In this document: positions 16,391 to 24,728 of the stretch, one piece after another
How the letters are laid out: each line of letters starts with the position of its first letter
Numbering within the stretch: position 1 is the stretch's first letter
From: Sphingomonadales bacterium 12-68-11
Lineage (GTDB): Bacteria; Pseudomonadota; Alphaproteobacteria; Sphingomonadales; Sphingomonadaceae
Direction of reading: 5' to 3'
Assembly: GCA_002279825.1 (NCBI GenBank)
Contig: NCCV01000003.1
Span: 925,643-989,642 of the forward strand
Length of the DNA: 64,000 nt
Notes under the pieces: model-generated
Databases searched by the model: none
The model's input: the letters and a program-made list of their open reading frames with translations, nothing else
Told to the model about the DNA's origin: nothing
Position numbers and translations under genes: made by a program

Positions 16391-18541
16391 CTAGCTCTCG
16401 TAGCTCTCCTCAAGAGGATCGGCCTCAACCTCGTCGAACTCTGTGATCGGCAGCTTGTCCAGTCGCCTTCCAACGTAGGTGTCGAGCGCCAGCCCAGCCG
16501 GCAGCAGCAGGTTCGTCTTCACATCGAGGCCTAGGGCCTCGCGGTCCTCCTTCGAGAGGTGACGCGCGGCGGGGTGACGAACCAGCCGGCCCTCGTCGCA
16601 GAGAGCGTCGATGACCTTGGTCAGCGCTGCGCTCTTGCCCTTCACCCGATCCTTCACCGCGGTGACCGTGGGATGGCCGCCCTCCTGAAGAAGCGCCGTG
16701 ACGGCCTCGTCGACCTCCCGCTCCTTACCCTCGAGCTGGCGCTTCTCGGCGCGCGCCTTCCGCTCCGCGGTGCTGCTCCTGATCGGGATGCCGTTGAGGT
16801 AGCGCTTCTCCTGGACCCCCGTCGGGTGCCAGGGCACGCCCACGTGTACCGACCCTACGAAGGACGCGAACTCGACCTCGCGGTAGTCCGGCACGAACCG
16901 CACCTTGTGCATGCCGAGGAACCGGGTGTCCGTGTCCGCCTCGTGCAGCAAGTAGCCCGTGAAGTCGGCGTCAGCCTCCCACGCGCCCGACCCGCGGAAG
17001 CTGTGGGCCGCGAACTCCGCCTTCGTGATCGCCTTCGCCACATGGCCGACGATGATCGTCGGAACGCCAACCCGCTTGAGGGCCGACATCATCTGCCCCA
17101 CCGCCCGGCTGTCGTTCTCACTCTCAAGCTCGCAGTTGGCGTTCGCCGTGTCGAGCACCACGACCGGCCGGATCGGGAAGCCGTGCTCGTTGGCATAGGT
17201 GAAGCGCTCGCCGAGCTTCCTGACCCTGGCAGCGAGCGCGTCGGGCGCCAGCCGCCTCGCCGGCAGGAAGTGCATCCACTCCAGTATCTCGGGGAGGCTG
17301 GCAGCGCCCTCGTTCTTGGAGAGCGAGTAGAGGGTGCTCCGGACCTGCGCCTCGTCTTCGCAGAGGAAGACCACGTGGCGGCGGAGCTCCGCATGGCCGA
17401 CCGTCCAGCCCTTCGGGGTTACGTGCGCCGCGGTTGCAAGCAGCGGGATGAGATTGACCGTCTTGCCCGACCCCCACGCGCCCGCGAACACGCCGAGCGC
17501 TGCCGGAATGAAGCCGTCCAGGACGAACTCCGTTGGGCCCATGAACTGCTCGTCGCTCGGGGCGACTTCATCGGCGGCGGCCTTTGAGAGGTCGTCTGGG
17601 AAGTCGTCGAGCACGGCCTGCGCGTCGGGATCACGGCTGACGACCGCGCCGGCCTTGTTGAGCTCCCTGAACAGCGTGCGCACGGTGATCTGCCGCCCGC
17701 CCTTGTCGGCGTGCAGGCTGTCCCAGCGGCGCCCGATGCTCACGCCGTGGTCGGCGTACTCCGGGTCAGAGGTAGACCACGCCACGAACTCGTCGCGGCC
17801 GTCGCCGGCAGTGGCGTGGTGGCAGGCCATCATCAGCTCCAGCCACCGGGTGTGATCGCGGTATTCGGCGACATCGAGGCACTCTAGGGCTCCCGACAGC
17901 CACTCGGGCGAATATCCCCCGGCGCCGTCCGCCGAGGTCCTCTCGGGCCTCCGGATCAGCCCGACGAGCGCCTCGGGGGCTGGCGGGACCGCGGCGAACC
18001 CGTCCACCACGACCCGGTAGACCTTGCGGGTAACCGGGTGGACGGATCCTGGCGCTACGACTTGGCGACCGTGGGCCTTGAACTCGACGCCTTGGTACCG
18101 GTCGCTGAGGGTGTCCATGACGAGCGTGCCGGCCGGCATCTTCATGTAGATGTGTTGGCCGCCGCTGCCGGTCTCGACCGTTGGGTAGGCCGAGAGGTCG
18201 AGCCCTAGGTCGGCCGTCAGGCGGGCAAGGGGGTCGTCGCCCTCGGCGAAGTTGCGGGGGTCCACGTCCAAGACCAGGTCGTCCGCCCCCAGGCGCACCC
18301 CGACGTTACAGGCCGAGATGTGCTCCAGCGCCTCGTCCATCGTCAGCGGCCGGCACCGCCGCCAGCCCCGGTGAGGGGCCTTGCCGATCGACCGGCCGCA
18401 GGCGTCCAGGGCGTCGGGGGCGTGCAGTGGGATGAGCTCGTACCCGGTGCCGCGGTAGGCCTCCAGCTGAGCGGGGTCGAACGCGTACGCTGGCGGCCTG
18501 GCCGCCGCGGTGCGGCTATCGGTGGTCTGGTCAGACACCAT
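16391..18541 (-). CDS. Bifunctional primase/polymerase-helicase (replication protein)
   Basis: 716 residues. Residues about 25-190 are a prim-pol domain: LDVDP (91-95) carries the metal-binding aspartates and GSGGQHIYM the histidine at 130. A middle region (about 210-300) resembles a primase C-terminal linker domain. The AAA/RecA-like ATPase follows, with Walker A GAWGSGKT (354-361), Walker B VVVLDTANAN and a sensor-like IIVGHVAK. The basic C-terminal third with RKARAEKRQLEGK may contact DNA. Such fused primase-helicases start replication of phage satellites and integrated plasmids. It lies 45 bp after a HTH gene on the same strand and runs toward the excisionase gene (tail-to-tail, 3-bp gap). 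Confidence 0.85.
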   Translation of the reverse strand: MVSDQTTDSRTAAARPPAYAFDPAQLEAYRGTGYELIPLHAPDALDACGRSIGKAPHRGWRRCRPLTMDEALEHISACNVGVRLGADDLVLDVDPRNFAEGDDPLARLTADLGLDLSAYPTVETGSGGQHIYMKMPAGTLVMDTLSDRYQGVEFKAHGRQVVAPGSVHPVTRKVYRVVVDGFAAVPPAPEALVGLIRRPERTSADGAGGYSPEWLSGALECLDVAEYRDHTRWLELMMACHHATAGDGRDEFVAWSTSDPEYADHGVSIGRRWDSLHADKGGRQITVRTLFRELNKAGAVVSRDPDAQAVLDDFPDDLSKAAADEVAPSDEQFMGPTEFVLDGFIPAALGVFAGAWGSGKTVNLIPLLATAAHVTPKGWTVGHAELRRHVVFLCEDEAQVRSTLYSLSKNEGAASLPEILEWMHFLPARRLAPDALAARVRKLGERFTYANEHGFPIRPVVVLDTANANCELESENDSRAVGQMMSALKRVGVPTIIVGHVAKAITKAEFAAHSFRGSGAWEADADFTGYLLHEADTDTRFLGMHKVRFVPDYREVEFASFVGSVHVGVPWHPTGVQEKRYLNGIPIRSSTAERKARAEKRQLEGKEREVDEAVTALLQEGGHPTVTAVKDRVKGKSAALTKVIDALCDEGRLVRHPAARHLSKEDREALGLDVKTNLLLPAGLALDTYVGRRLDKLPITEFDEVEADPLEESYES

Positions 18542-18586
18542 GCATTCCTTGATTTGTCGGGTTGTTAGCCTGTCTGTCGAGCTTGG

Positions 18587-18919
18587 TCATTCCCATTCCG
18601 AGCATCCTGGGACCTCGCCGGAGTCGTGACCGGCGGGGTCCCTCTCCTTTCCGACGAGCGCCGCGTTTACCCGGCTCCTGCGGCGCGACGGTCCACACGA
18701 TGCATGGTAGGCGTCGAGCTCGTCCCTCCTGTAGTAGTAGCGGCCGCCGTCCTTGTGGCAGGGCGGGCCCTTGCCCTTGCAGCGCTGCCAATCCAGAGTC
18801 CGCTGCGTGGTGCCGAGGTACTCGGCCGCCTCGATGGTGGTGAGGATGCCACGAGCCCGGCGCTCGCCGCGAGCGCGCTCCCGCTGCGTGGCCGACAGGC
18901 CGACCTCCGATGTGAGCAT
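18587..18919 (-). CDS. Second AlpA-type helix-turn-helix protein
   Basis: 110 residues from the ATG at 18919, with an AGAGGA site upstream; longer in-frame starts have no such site. The core ILTTIEAAEYLGTTQRTLDW, then QRCKGKGPPCHKDGGRYYY and RRDELDAYHA, matches the excisionase/AlpA winged-helix pattern and is the same fold as the protein near the integrase. The tail (about residues 75-110) is basic then acidic and unconserved-looking. It immediately precedes the primase-helicase and follows the GCGTTCC repeat cluster, so it is a good candidate for the regulator or origin-binding partner of the replication module. Confidence 0.75.
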   Translation of the reverse strand: MLTSEVGLSATQRERARGERRARGILTTIEAAEYLGTTQRTLDWQRCKGKGPPCHKDGGRYYYRRDELDAYHASCGPSRRRSRVNAALVGKERDPAGHDSGEVPGCSEWE

Positions 18920-19463
18920 GGCTGGTGTCCTCTTCGTCGTGAGAGTGGCCGGACTGCCACGTTGCGAAGGCTCGATGGCCCGATCGAGCCCGCGCGGAGT
19001 ACCAGCGTTTGCATGCTTGGGCCGGGGCAGCAGCGTTCCGGGCCTCCCCGCGTTCCTCCATTCCCCCTTCATTCCCTCCGCATTCCTACTGCGGGAACGC
19101 AGAGCGCGACATGCCCCAAGGGCGCTATCAAAGCGCCTTGGGCGGCTGCGTTCTCAATTCCCCTCCTTAAGGGGAACGCACGATCATCGCCTCTAAAGGC
19201 ATGGGACAGCGCCACCCCTGGACGCCTCGGCTGAGAAGCCCCTGCGTTCCCGTGAGGTCGCCGCGCCCTATTGCCTTGGAGGGCTGCCGTCGCCTGGCCG
19301 CTGGGTGGTAGCCGCCCGCCCTCCGTCCGATCGCAAAACGCGCCCGCGCGCGCGTAAAGGCTGACCCACTGAGTGCCAATCAGAAAGCCAGATCGTATAA
19401 GCTGCTCAAAAGCATGGGCTAAATCTACTAAGCCTCAGCGTAGCACCGAGAGAGATACCGAAC
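18920..19463. other. Gene-free region with GCGTTCC repeats: candidate origin/control region
   Basis: 544 bp without a convincing gene. Between 19033 and 19250 it holds five exact copies of GCGTTCC in either orientation (19033-19039, 19050-19056, 19094-19100 reversed, 19173-19179 reversed, 19244-19250) and a sixth with one mismatch at 19148-19154; three copies extend to TGCGTTCCC. A strong hairpin lies at 19115-19142 and a weaker TTCCCC/GGGGAA dyad at 19158-19176. The position upstream of the HTH-primase pair suits an origin with iterons or a multi-site operator. The right part (about 19260-19463) shows nothing I recognise. Confidence 0.5.
19115..19142. repeat. Hairpin within the candidate origin region
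   Basis: CCCAAGGGCGC (19115-19125) pairs with GCGCCTTGGG (19133-19142) apart from one bulged G, with a 7-nt loop TATCAAA. No T run follows on either strand, so it is less likely to be a terminator than an origin or operator structure. Confidence 0.5.
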
Positions 19464-20066
19464 TCAGAGTCCAAGTCGCCTTCGGGCGTATCGATCAAAC
19501 TGGTTGTAGTCCTCGTACAGCTTGGTCGCGGTACGATTCAGCTCTTGCACTTCGGCCACCGCATGAGCCGGTTGGTTGTGACGCTCATATCCCAAAAGAT
19601 GCGCTGTGAGCATGCCCTGCCCAGTAGACCTGGGGACGAGCTTTGCCACGTATTGCCCAGCAAGACCATCGATCTGCTCTCGCACCAGCTTCCACTTCTT
19701 CTGAAGGCCCGCGTCCAAAAATTCGTATCGAGCGCCGTGCCAGTTGGCGATCTTGCGCATGGGTTCAGTGCGTGATTGCTGGAAGTCCATGTTAAAATCG
19801 TGCTGCTGCAAGAAGGTCAGCGCATCATCGTCCATGATCCCGGAAATCCGGTTGTAGAGATCAATGTCGTGCTCTCGGGGTTTCCCAGCACCGGCCAATT
19901 CAGCGAACAGCCATGTCAATGCTGCCACCGCAATCGGTAGCGCCTTACCGGGATCGAACACTCTAGCGTGGTCCGGCCAAAGTCCCGCCACAACTGCTGT
20001 GATAAGCGCGACGCCGGAAAGAATGCGACCCTCAACTGTCGCGAGATTGCGCCAAAGCCAGTTCAT
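19464..20066 (-). CDS. Unknown protein with two N-terminal membrane helices
   Basis: 200 residues. Two hydrophobic segments near the N-terminus (about 15-31, ILSGVALITAVVAGLW, and 42-58, ALPIAVAALTWLFAEL) are followed by about 140 soluble, charged residues with many aromatic and histidine residues (LYNRISGIMDDDALTFLQQH, NWHGARYEFLD, YEDYNQFDRYARR). The layout, a membrane hairpin plus cytosolic sensor-like domain, is seen in several abortive-infection effectors, but I recognise no family and that comparison is only architectural. It faces the terminase-like gene on the other strand and is followed by the candidate origin region. Confidence 0.6.
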   Translation of the reverse strand: MNWLWRNLATVEGRILSGVALITAVVAGLWPDHARVFDPGKALPIAVAALTWLFAELAGAGKPREHDIDLYNRISGIMDDDALTFLQQHDFNMDFQQSRTEPMRKIANWHGARYEFLDAGLQKKWKLVREQIDGLAGQYVAKLVPRSTGQGMLTAHLLGYERHNQPAHAVAEVQELNRTATKLYEDYNQFDRYARRRLGL

Positions 20067-20155
20067 CGCTTCTGACCCTTCGACTCGTTAATTAAGACGA
20101 CCGCTGCACTGCATTGCTGGCATCTTGCCCGCAAGCGGCCGTGCATCCCGCATGC

Positions 20156-20770
20156 ATGGCAGGATCACCGCTCAAAAAGGCCCGCCGTCAGGCTGCAGTT
20201 GCCAAGCCGATCGACCCGCTCGACGAGGCGCCGCCCCGCCCAGCCCTTGGCGCCATCCCCTGGAACAAAGTCAGCCTGAGCGAGGCTCAGCGGGCTGCGG
20301 TCGCCGCCGCCCTAGCCGACCGCCGCACCCGCAACGAGGTCGCGGCAGCACTAGGTGTGAGCGTCACGACGCTGCGCCGGATCATCAAGGACGACCCGGC
20401 CCTGATCGACGCGATGGACGCCGCGGACGAGGCTGAACTCGCCGAGATACGAACGCTCCTGATGGAACACGGCCGGGCAGGCGACACGGTCGCGCTCATC
20501 TTCTTGGGGAAGGCATTTCATGGTCTGCGCGACCGCGACGACGGCAAGGTCAGGGTCGAAGGCGGATCGGGGGGCGTACTGGTCGTCCCCGGCATTCGTC
20601 CGCTCGACGAGTGGACCCTAGCCGCTGCGAGACAGCAGGCTCCGCATCGCGAGCGTACCGAGTTCGAGCCCTCGACTTCGGACATGAGAACTCCGCGCGC
20701 AGGTTTGGAGGGCTTGGTGATCGAGCGAACTCTGCCGGGCAACCTGAAGCACAGCCGGACCCTTGCGTAA
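20156..20770 (+). CDS. Terminase small subunit-like DNA-binding protein
   Basis: 204 residues from the ATG at 20156 (MAGSPLKKARRQ); upstream in-frame ATG gives 14 more residues without support. A basic N-terminus is followed by a homeodomain-like helix-turn-helix (RNEVAAALGVSVTTLRRIIK), a helical central region (AELAEIRTLLMEHGRAGDT, LIFLGKAFHGLRD) and a tail GVLVVPGIRPLDEWTLAA. HTH, central oligomerisation helices and a VLVVPG-type tail are what I associate with small terminase subunits of tailed phages. No large terminase is present, which fits a satellite that redirects a helper's packaging motor. The family call is moderate. Confidence 0.55.
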   Translation: MAGSPLKKARRQAAVAKPIDPLDEAPPRPALGAIPWNKVSLSEAQRAAVAAALADRRTRNEVAAALGVSVTTLRRIIKDDPALIDAMDAADEAELAEIRTLLMEHGRAGDTVALIFLGKAFHGLRDRDDGKVRVEGGSGGVLVVPGIRPLDEWTLAAARQQAPHRERTEFEPSTSDMRTPRAGLEGLVIERTLPGNLKHSRTLA

Positions 20771-20822
20771 GCCGGGCCCTGGGAGCATCAGCCGGCGCGA
20801 CGCTGGCTAGGGATGTTTGTAA

Positions 20823-21230
20823 ATGCCCCATCACACGCAATCGAGTGGCGTTGACGATCGCGCCTTTAGCAAGGGTTTGGCCGAAGCATTGAACCTGGCG
20901 AACGCTAGCGGCTATGAAATGATTTACCTGACGCCAAGTCTCAACGCTCTGGATAGCGACTCGGCAGTGAACATCGTCGGGGCCCAAGCTTTGAAGGCGC
21001 TCAAAGCTAGCGGTCGCGCGAGCTGGAATGGCGTAACGGTTATTCTGGAAACAAAGCGCAAGAGGCAAGCGAGAGGTCCGGCGATTGTATTTGCGCCTTA
21101 TGCCTCCCTCGAAATGCTCGCGAACGTCGAGGCTGACCATAGGACGGCCGACTTTGTGTTTGTCCCGTGGGCCGCTGTCGAACTCCGCGACTACTCAAGT
21201 GCTCACCCCAATTCGCAGGTGATCGAGTAA
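20823..21230 (+). CDS. Unknown 135-residue protein
   Basis: No recognised domain. The sequence alternates strands and helices (YEMIYLTPSLNALDSD, NGVTVILETKRKRQARG, ADFVFVPWAAVELRDY), suggesting a small alpha/beta protein; a basic stretch ETKRKRQARG sits in the middle. It follows the terminase-like gene by about 52 bp on the same strand and may be co-transcribed with it. Island cargo or satellite function cannot be distinguished. Confidence 0.5.
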   Translation: MPHHTQSSGVDDRAFSKGLAEALNLANASGYEMIYLTPSLNALDSDSAVNIVGAQALKALKASGRASWNGVTVILETKRKRQARGPAIVFAPYASLEMLANVEADHRTADFVFVPWAAVELRDYSSAHPNSQVIE

Positions 21231-21486
21231 GCCCCTGATCGCGTGTCATTGTGTGCCGGAGCTCTGAACCTGTACCGGGCAGAGCGCCGAAGTTCGTTTT
21301 TTTTGGAGGGGGCCTTCGACGCAGGGCAGACATCGTTCGGGACGGTGCAACCGGCATCCCTCTTCCGGAGCCCGACATCGGGAATAACCATGCAGTAAGC
21401 AGCGCTCAAAACCAAGGCAGTTGCACTGTTTCAAACCGAGGCGAGTTCAACACTGAGCCTCATGATTTACCCGAACGGCTTCTAAG

Positions 21487-22134
21487 CTAGCATTTTCCAG
21501 GATATTTGCGCGTCGTGGAGCGAATGCTATCTTTTGGGTAGTTTCTGTTGATCTGGTCTTGGCATTGCTCCGCAGTTCCACGGAATGGATCCTTGGCCTG
21601 TGGAGGATGGCCATCTCCAAAAAATGTAGTAACGATGCACCAATCCTCTCGATTGTCGACAACACCTTCAAATATAGCGAATTCATCCGCCCCACCTTCG
21701 TCATTGGTAAATCGAATCCGCTCACCATCAATAACTGCCCACTTCCCATCATAGGCTTGAATTCGGATGGCTTCCCCAATCTTGATTGGATTTCCATCAA
21801 CCCCGTTGACCGCTTTGAGAGTAAAAACTCCATGCGCGTCCCACGGCATTTCTCTGACGGCCGTCAAGTGATGGCTATATCGGCCATACTCCACCCAAGG
21901 GTCGCGATCTGTTCCGCGCATACGTACTTTGGCGTTTTGCAGTATCGACATGGCCGAGCCATGATCAACTGAGTCGTGTATATAGACCGTACTGGCTGTA
22001 TCAGCCATCACAACAGCGGTATCATGAAAGTCATTCCCTCCCGGAGATGGATCTTCTCCGCGCGCGACATAAAGGCATCGGGTTGAACCGAACTTGCAAA
22101 TCCAAATATATGATCTCGCTTTCAAATCAGACAT
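21487..22134 (-). CDS. Unknown protein with beta-trefoil-like repeats, atypical composition
   Basis: 215 residues. The sequence is rich in beta strands with recurring turns (TSTVYIHDSVDHGSAMSI, IRIQAYDGKWAVIDGE, FAIFEGVVDNREDWCIV); the pattern IQAYDGKWAVI ... EFAIFEGV is reminiscent of fascin/ricin-type beta-trefoil units, but this is a weak impression. The gene is visibly less GC-rich than its surroundings, as are its flanks, which suggests recent acquisition even relative to the island. No signal peptide. A 239-bp spacer upstream and 256-bp spacer downstream contain no gene I can support. Confidence 0.5.
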   Translation of the reverse strand: MSDLKARSYIWICKFGSTRCLYVARGEDPSPGGNDFHDTAVVMADTASTVYIHDSVDHGSAMSILQNAKVRMRGTDRDPWVEYGRYSHHLTAVREMPWDAHGVFTLKAVNGVDGNPIKIGEAIRIQAYDGKWAVIDGERIRFTNDEGGADEFAIFEGVVDNREDWCIVTTFFGDGHPPQAKDPFRGTAEQCQDQINRNYPKDSIRSTTRKYPGKC

Positions 22135-22372
22135 ATATGTAGCCCCCCCAGTCGTACTGATAGTAATTTCACCTGCGTCAGTATTTCGTTTAACCTAGAC
22201 TATAGCCCATCGCAAAATCCTCGCCTACAATTTTCGATGCACCTGGTAGATCAGGTCGAGCACTGCAGGCCAACTAGCTGACATCGCCTCGGCGGTGCTA
22301 TCCTCGCTCCATGTGCAATCTTTACACGACTAGCCGAGTTCTCCGGTCGCTCCGACCCAGATAAGGAGAACT

Positions 22373-22627
22373 ATGATGACGGAAGACGAAGCCCGTGGGG
22401 CGATCATCGCTGCGGTTGCGCAACTGCACAACTCGGCGCGCGAACTCGAGGAATTGGGCGAGAGCCCCAGTATCGCTTTCGACATGATTGCTGAGGGAAT
22501 CTTCGTGGGACTGTCTGAGAATCTGGATCGCGCCAGGCAGGTACGGAACTGGCTGATTGCCGAGATCGACTTGCAGGCGGACCTTGCTCAGACCGTGCTG
22601 GACTCGCCTATTGCCCACCCGGCCTGA
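22373..22627 (+). CDS. Unknown small helical protein (84 residues)
   Basis: Starts MMTEDEARGAI with AAGGAGA a few bases upstream. Acidic and almost entirely helical (IAAVAQLHNSARELEELG, ENLDRARQVRNWLIAEIDLQ). No family recognised; size and charge would suit a small adaptor, anti-repressor or DNA-mimic type protein, but nothing shows this. Its last codons run into a tRNA-like remnant on the other strand. Confidence 0.5.
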   Translation: MMTEDEARGAIIAAVAQLHNSARELEELGESPSIAFDMIAEGIFVGLSENLDRARQVRNWLIAEIDLQADLAQTVLDSPIAHPA

Positions 22628-22672
22628 CCGAGGATCGAACGGCTAGTCTCCAATTGAGCTAACCGAACCAAG
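22625..22672 (-). pseudogene. tRNA-like remnant lacking the anticodon arm
   Basis: Read leftward, the stretch holds GGTTAGCTCAATTGGAGA, which looks like tRNA positions 7-24 with a D arm, then 10 nt later GTTCGATCCTC, which looks like a T loop and part of its stem. The anticodon arm is missing and the T stem does not pair properly, so it cannot be a working tRNA. It may be a scar of an earlier tRNA-targeted insertion inside the island, or chance resemblance. Confidence 0.3.
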
Positions 22673-22885
22673 GGGTTGTCCGTCGCGGATGCCACGAAGC
22701 ACCGCGGCGGACACCGTTTGCTGGTCCGAAAGCCGACTTACCCGACGCATCTCCGTCTCGTGTCGCACCGAGGCAGCTGCGTCTCGGCCAAGTCCGCGGT
22801 GGCGGGCGTCTCCTGGGCTGCGCCTGGGCATGGTCGAGCCGTGAAGCCGCGCGCGGGACGCAAGCGCCTTCAAGGAGAGAAGACC

Positions 22886-23635
22886 ATGCCCGCACCCCAG
22901 GCCAAGCTCGGCGCCGACTGGCAGAGCCCAACCGACATCCGCACCACGATCACGCGCATTCAGTCCACCAGGGCCGCGCAGTCCAACTTGCTACGCAACT
23001 TGGCGCACAAGCTCGACACCCATCGCGACCAGGTCTCGACCTCGCTCCGAACGCTAGACGCGAAGGACCGTCCATCGATCGTCACCAAGTCGGTCAACGG
23101 GCTTCGCGGCCAGCTAGTTCGCGAGAGCAAAGACCAGCGGGTAGCGCACACGCGCGAGCTCGTCGGGCTCGCCGATCGCTTGAAGAAGGCCGCGTCCCAC
23201 TACCGCTCACCCGTTCAGATGCTGATGCGGGAGACGCTGGGATCGGAGCGCCGCAGCCGCGTCATGCAGCAGATCTCCGGCTCCGGCCGGGTCGAGTTGG
23301 CCAGCTTGGCCGAATACGCGGCTGCGACTGCCGACAAGGATTTGGCCGCGGCGCTTTGCAGCCGCGTAGGCGAACTTCCGCGCGCGGACCGGCCGTTCTC
23401 GGCCACCGAGCTCGCGGACGTGATGTTCGGCGATCTCCATCGGGAGCTCAGCCAGGCGATGATCGAGGCCGAGCGACGGGTCCTCGAGGCGCTCAGCGAC
23501 GACACCGAGTTCGAGACCGGCAAGTCCAACTCGCAGCGGACGCTGCAGATCGCGCTGCTGAAGAAGCGTGAGCAGGAGATCGGCGCATACGGCTTCGATG
23601 AGGCTGACGCCGACGACGAGACCGCCGTGGAGTGA
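22886..23635 (+). CDS. Unknown alpha-helical protein (249 residues)
   Basis: The start at 22886 is set by AGGAGA 7 nt upstream; the frame is open further upstream but that part is low in coding character. Almost wholly helical, with long amphipathic segments (RAAQSNLLRNLAHKLDTHRD, RELVGLADRLKKAASHY, REQEIGAYGFDEAD) and an acidic C-terminus. No domain recognised. It heads a run of three closely spaced forward genes (22886, 23683, 23950) that are probably one operon. Confidence 0.55.
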   Translation: MPAPQAKLGADWQSPTDIRTTITRIQSTRAAQSNLLRNLAHKLDTHRDQVSTSLRTLDAKDRPSIVTKSVNGLRGQLVRESKDQRVAHTRELVGLADRLKKAASHYRSPVQMLMRETLGSERRSRVMQQISGSGRVELASLAEYAAATADKDLAAALCSRVGELPRADRPFSATELADVMFGDLHRELSQAMIEAERRVLEALSDDTEFETGKSNSQRTLQIALLKKREQEIGAYGFDEADADDETAVE

Positions 23636-23682
23636 CCCGCGACGCAGACAGCCGCACAAGCCAACCACCAAAGGATTACCTC

Positions 23683-23946
23683 ATGTCGATCTTCGCATTC
23701 ATTCCGGCTGCCAGCCATCAGCGCCGCTCGGACGGCATCGGCTTCATCTTAGCGGAGGGTGCCGACGAGGCGGCCGCCCGGAGCGCCGCACAGGCGCTCG
23801 TAGGCGGCCCGTCCATCGCCGGCTTCATAGGGGTGCTGATTGGCGCGGGCGTCCCCGCCGTGGCAGTACAGGGCCTGCCGGTGGGCGCGCGCAGCCAGAG
23901 GATTTGGCCGCTGCTGACCCGCGGCGGCGGCTACTTGGACGCTTGA
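23683..23946 (+). CDS. Unknown 87-residue protein
   Basis: Begins MSIFAFIPAASHQRRSDG. A glycine/alanine-rich central region (GPSIAGFIGVLIGAGVPAVAV) could be a weak membrane segment or a buried strand pair. It lies 47 bp after the helical protein and 3 bp before the next gene, so it is likely part of the same transcription unit. No family recognised. Confidence 0.45.
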   Translation: MSIFAFIPAASHQRRSDGIGFILAEGADEAAARSAAQALVGGPSIAGFIGVLIGAGVPAVAVQGLPVGARSQRIWPLLTRGGGYLDA

Positions 23947-23949
23947 ACC

Positions 23950-24231
23950 ATGGACGACGAGCCAAACGTCGCAATGATCGCAATGGAGAGATTGGCCGGA
24001 CACCAGGCTTTGGGCATCGACGAGTTCCACGATCTCCTGCTTGGCGGGCCGTCGTTCGGAATGCGTCGCGACACCTATGAGGCACTGCACTGGCTGCTGA
24101 CGGAGTTCGGATACCGTTTGAGGAGGGTGCGCTCGGCAAATACCGGGAAGCGGGCGTACAAGTATGTCCGCAGGCCTTGGCCGAGCGACTACCCGATGCG
24201 CAAGTCCGAGACCTACTACGCAATCGACTGA
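23950..24231 (+). CDS. Unknown 93-residue protein, possible winged-helix
   Basis: The sequence ERLAGHQALGIDEFHDLL, then RDTYEALHWLLTEFGYRLRR and a short beta-like tail with basic residues (NTGKRAYKYVRRPW) could form a small winged helix, but no family is recognised. Starts 3 bp after the preceding stop. It converges on the gene at 24269 with a hairpin between them. Confidence 0.45.
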   Translation: MDDEPNVAMIAMERLAGHQALGIDEFHDLLLGGPSFGMRRDTYEALHWLLTEFGYRLRRVRSANTGKRAYKYVRRPWPSDYPMRKSETYYAID

Positions 24232-24238
24232 GTTGGCT

Positions 24239-24265
24239 GCCCGGCCAAGATACAGCTGGCCGGGC
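24239..24265. terminator. Hairpin between convergent genes
   Basis: GCCCGGCCA (24239-24247) and TGGCCGGGC (24257-24265) form a perfect 9-bp stem with a 9-nt loop in the 37-bp gap between convergent stops. It could terminate in both directions, although no T run follows. Confidence 0.55.
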
Positions 24266-24268
24266 CGC

Positions 24269-24682
24269 TCACCGCAGCAGCAGGCGGTCGACCTCTTCCT
24301 GCAACTGCGCCTTTGAAATCGCGAGTTCTTGTGCGCGCGGAAGTCGCACCTCGTTCAGCAAGCGGACCGCGACCCGCTCGTCGATCACGTCAATAGTGGT
24401 TTCTCGCTCAACCCGCGCTCCGCCCGCGGAGTAGAGCTTCTGGACGATCCGAACCTCGCCGGTGATGCCGCCGTCTTGGGCAGGACCGTCGAGGGCGTAG
24501 GCGAGCGCCGCGATACGGGCTCTATCGAGCGCCAAGAACTCCTCGGTTAGCGGCGGTCGCTGAATGGCTTGCTTGCCATCCTGAGTGTCCGATCGCGTCC
24601 GGTGGACCTCGTACCGGACAGTGCCATCCTTGTCCTTTTTGATCCCGGTGCAGACCGACCTCATCAATTCCAGTTCGTTCAT
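24269..24682 (-). CDS. Unknown 137-residue protein
   Basis: Begins MNELELMRSVCTGIKKDKDG, with a beta-like N-terminal half (TVRYEVHRTRSD) and helical C-terminal half (RIAALAYALDG, QELAISKAQLQEEVDRLLLR) ending in a likely coiled-coil helix. It lacks signal and membrane segments. It is 46 bp downstream of the exported protein gene on the same strand. No family recognised. Confidence 0.45.
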   Translation of the reverse strand: MNELELMRSVCTGIKKDKDGTVRYEVHRTRSDTQDGKQAIQRPPLTEEFLALDRARIAALAYALDGPAQDGGITGEVRIVQKLYSAGGARVERETTIDVIDERVAVRLLNEVRLPRAQELAISKAQLQEEVDRLLLR

Positions 24683-24728
24683 ACCGGAGATAAAGCCCGG
24701 TACTCACTCCGGTCGAACCTGCGTACGG

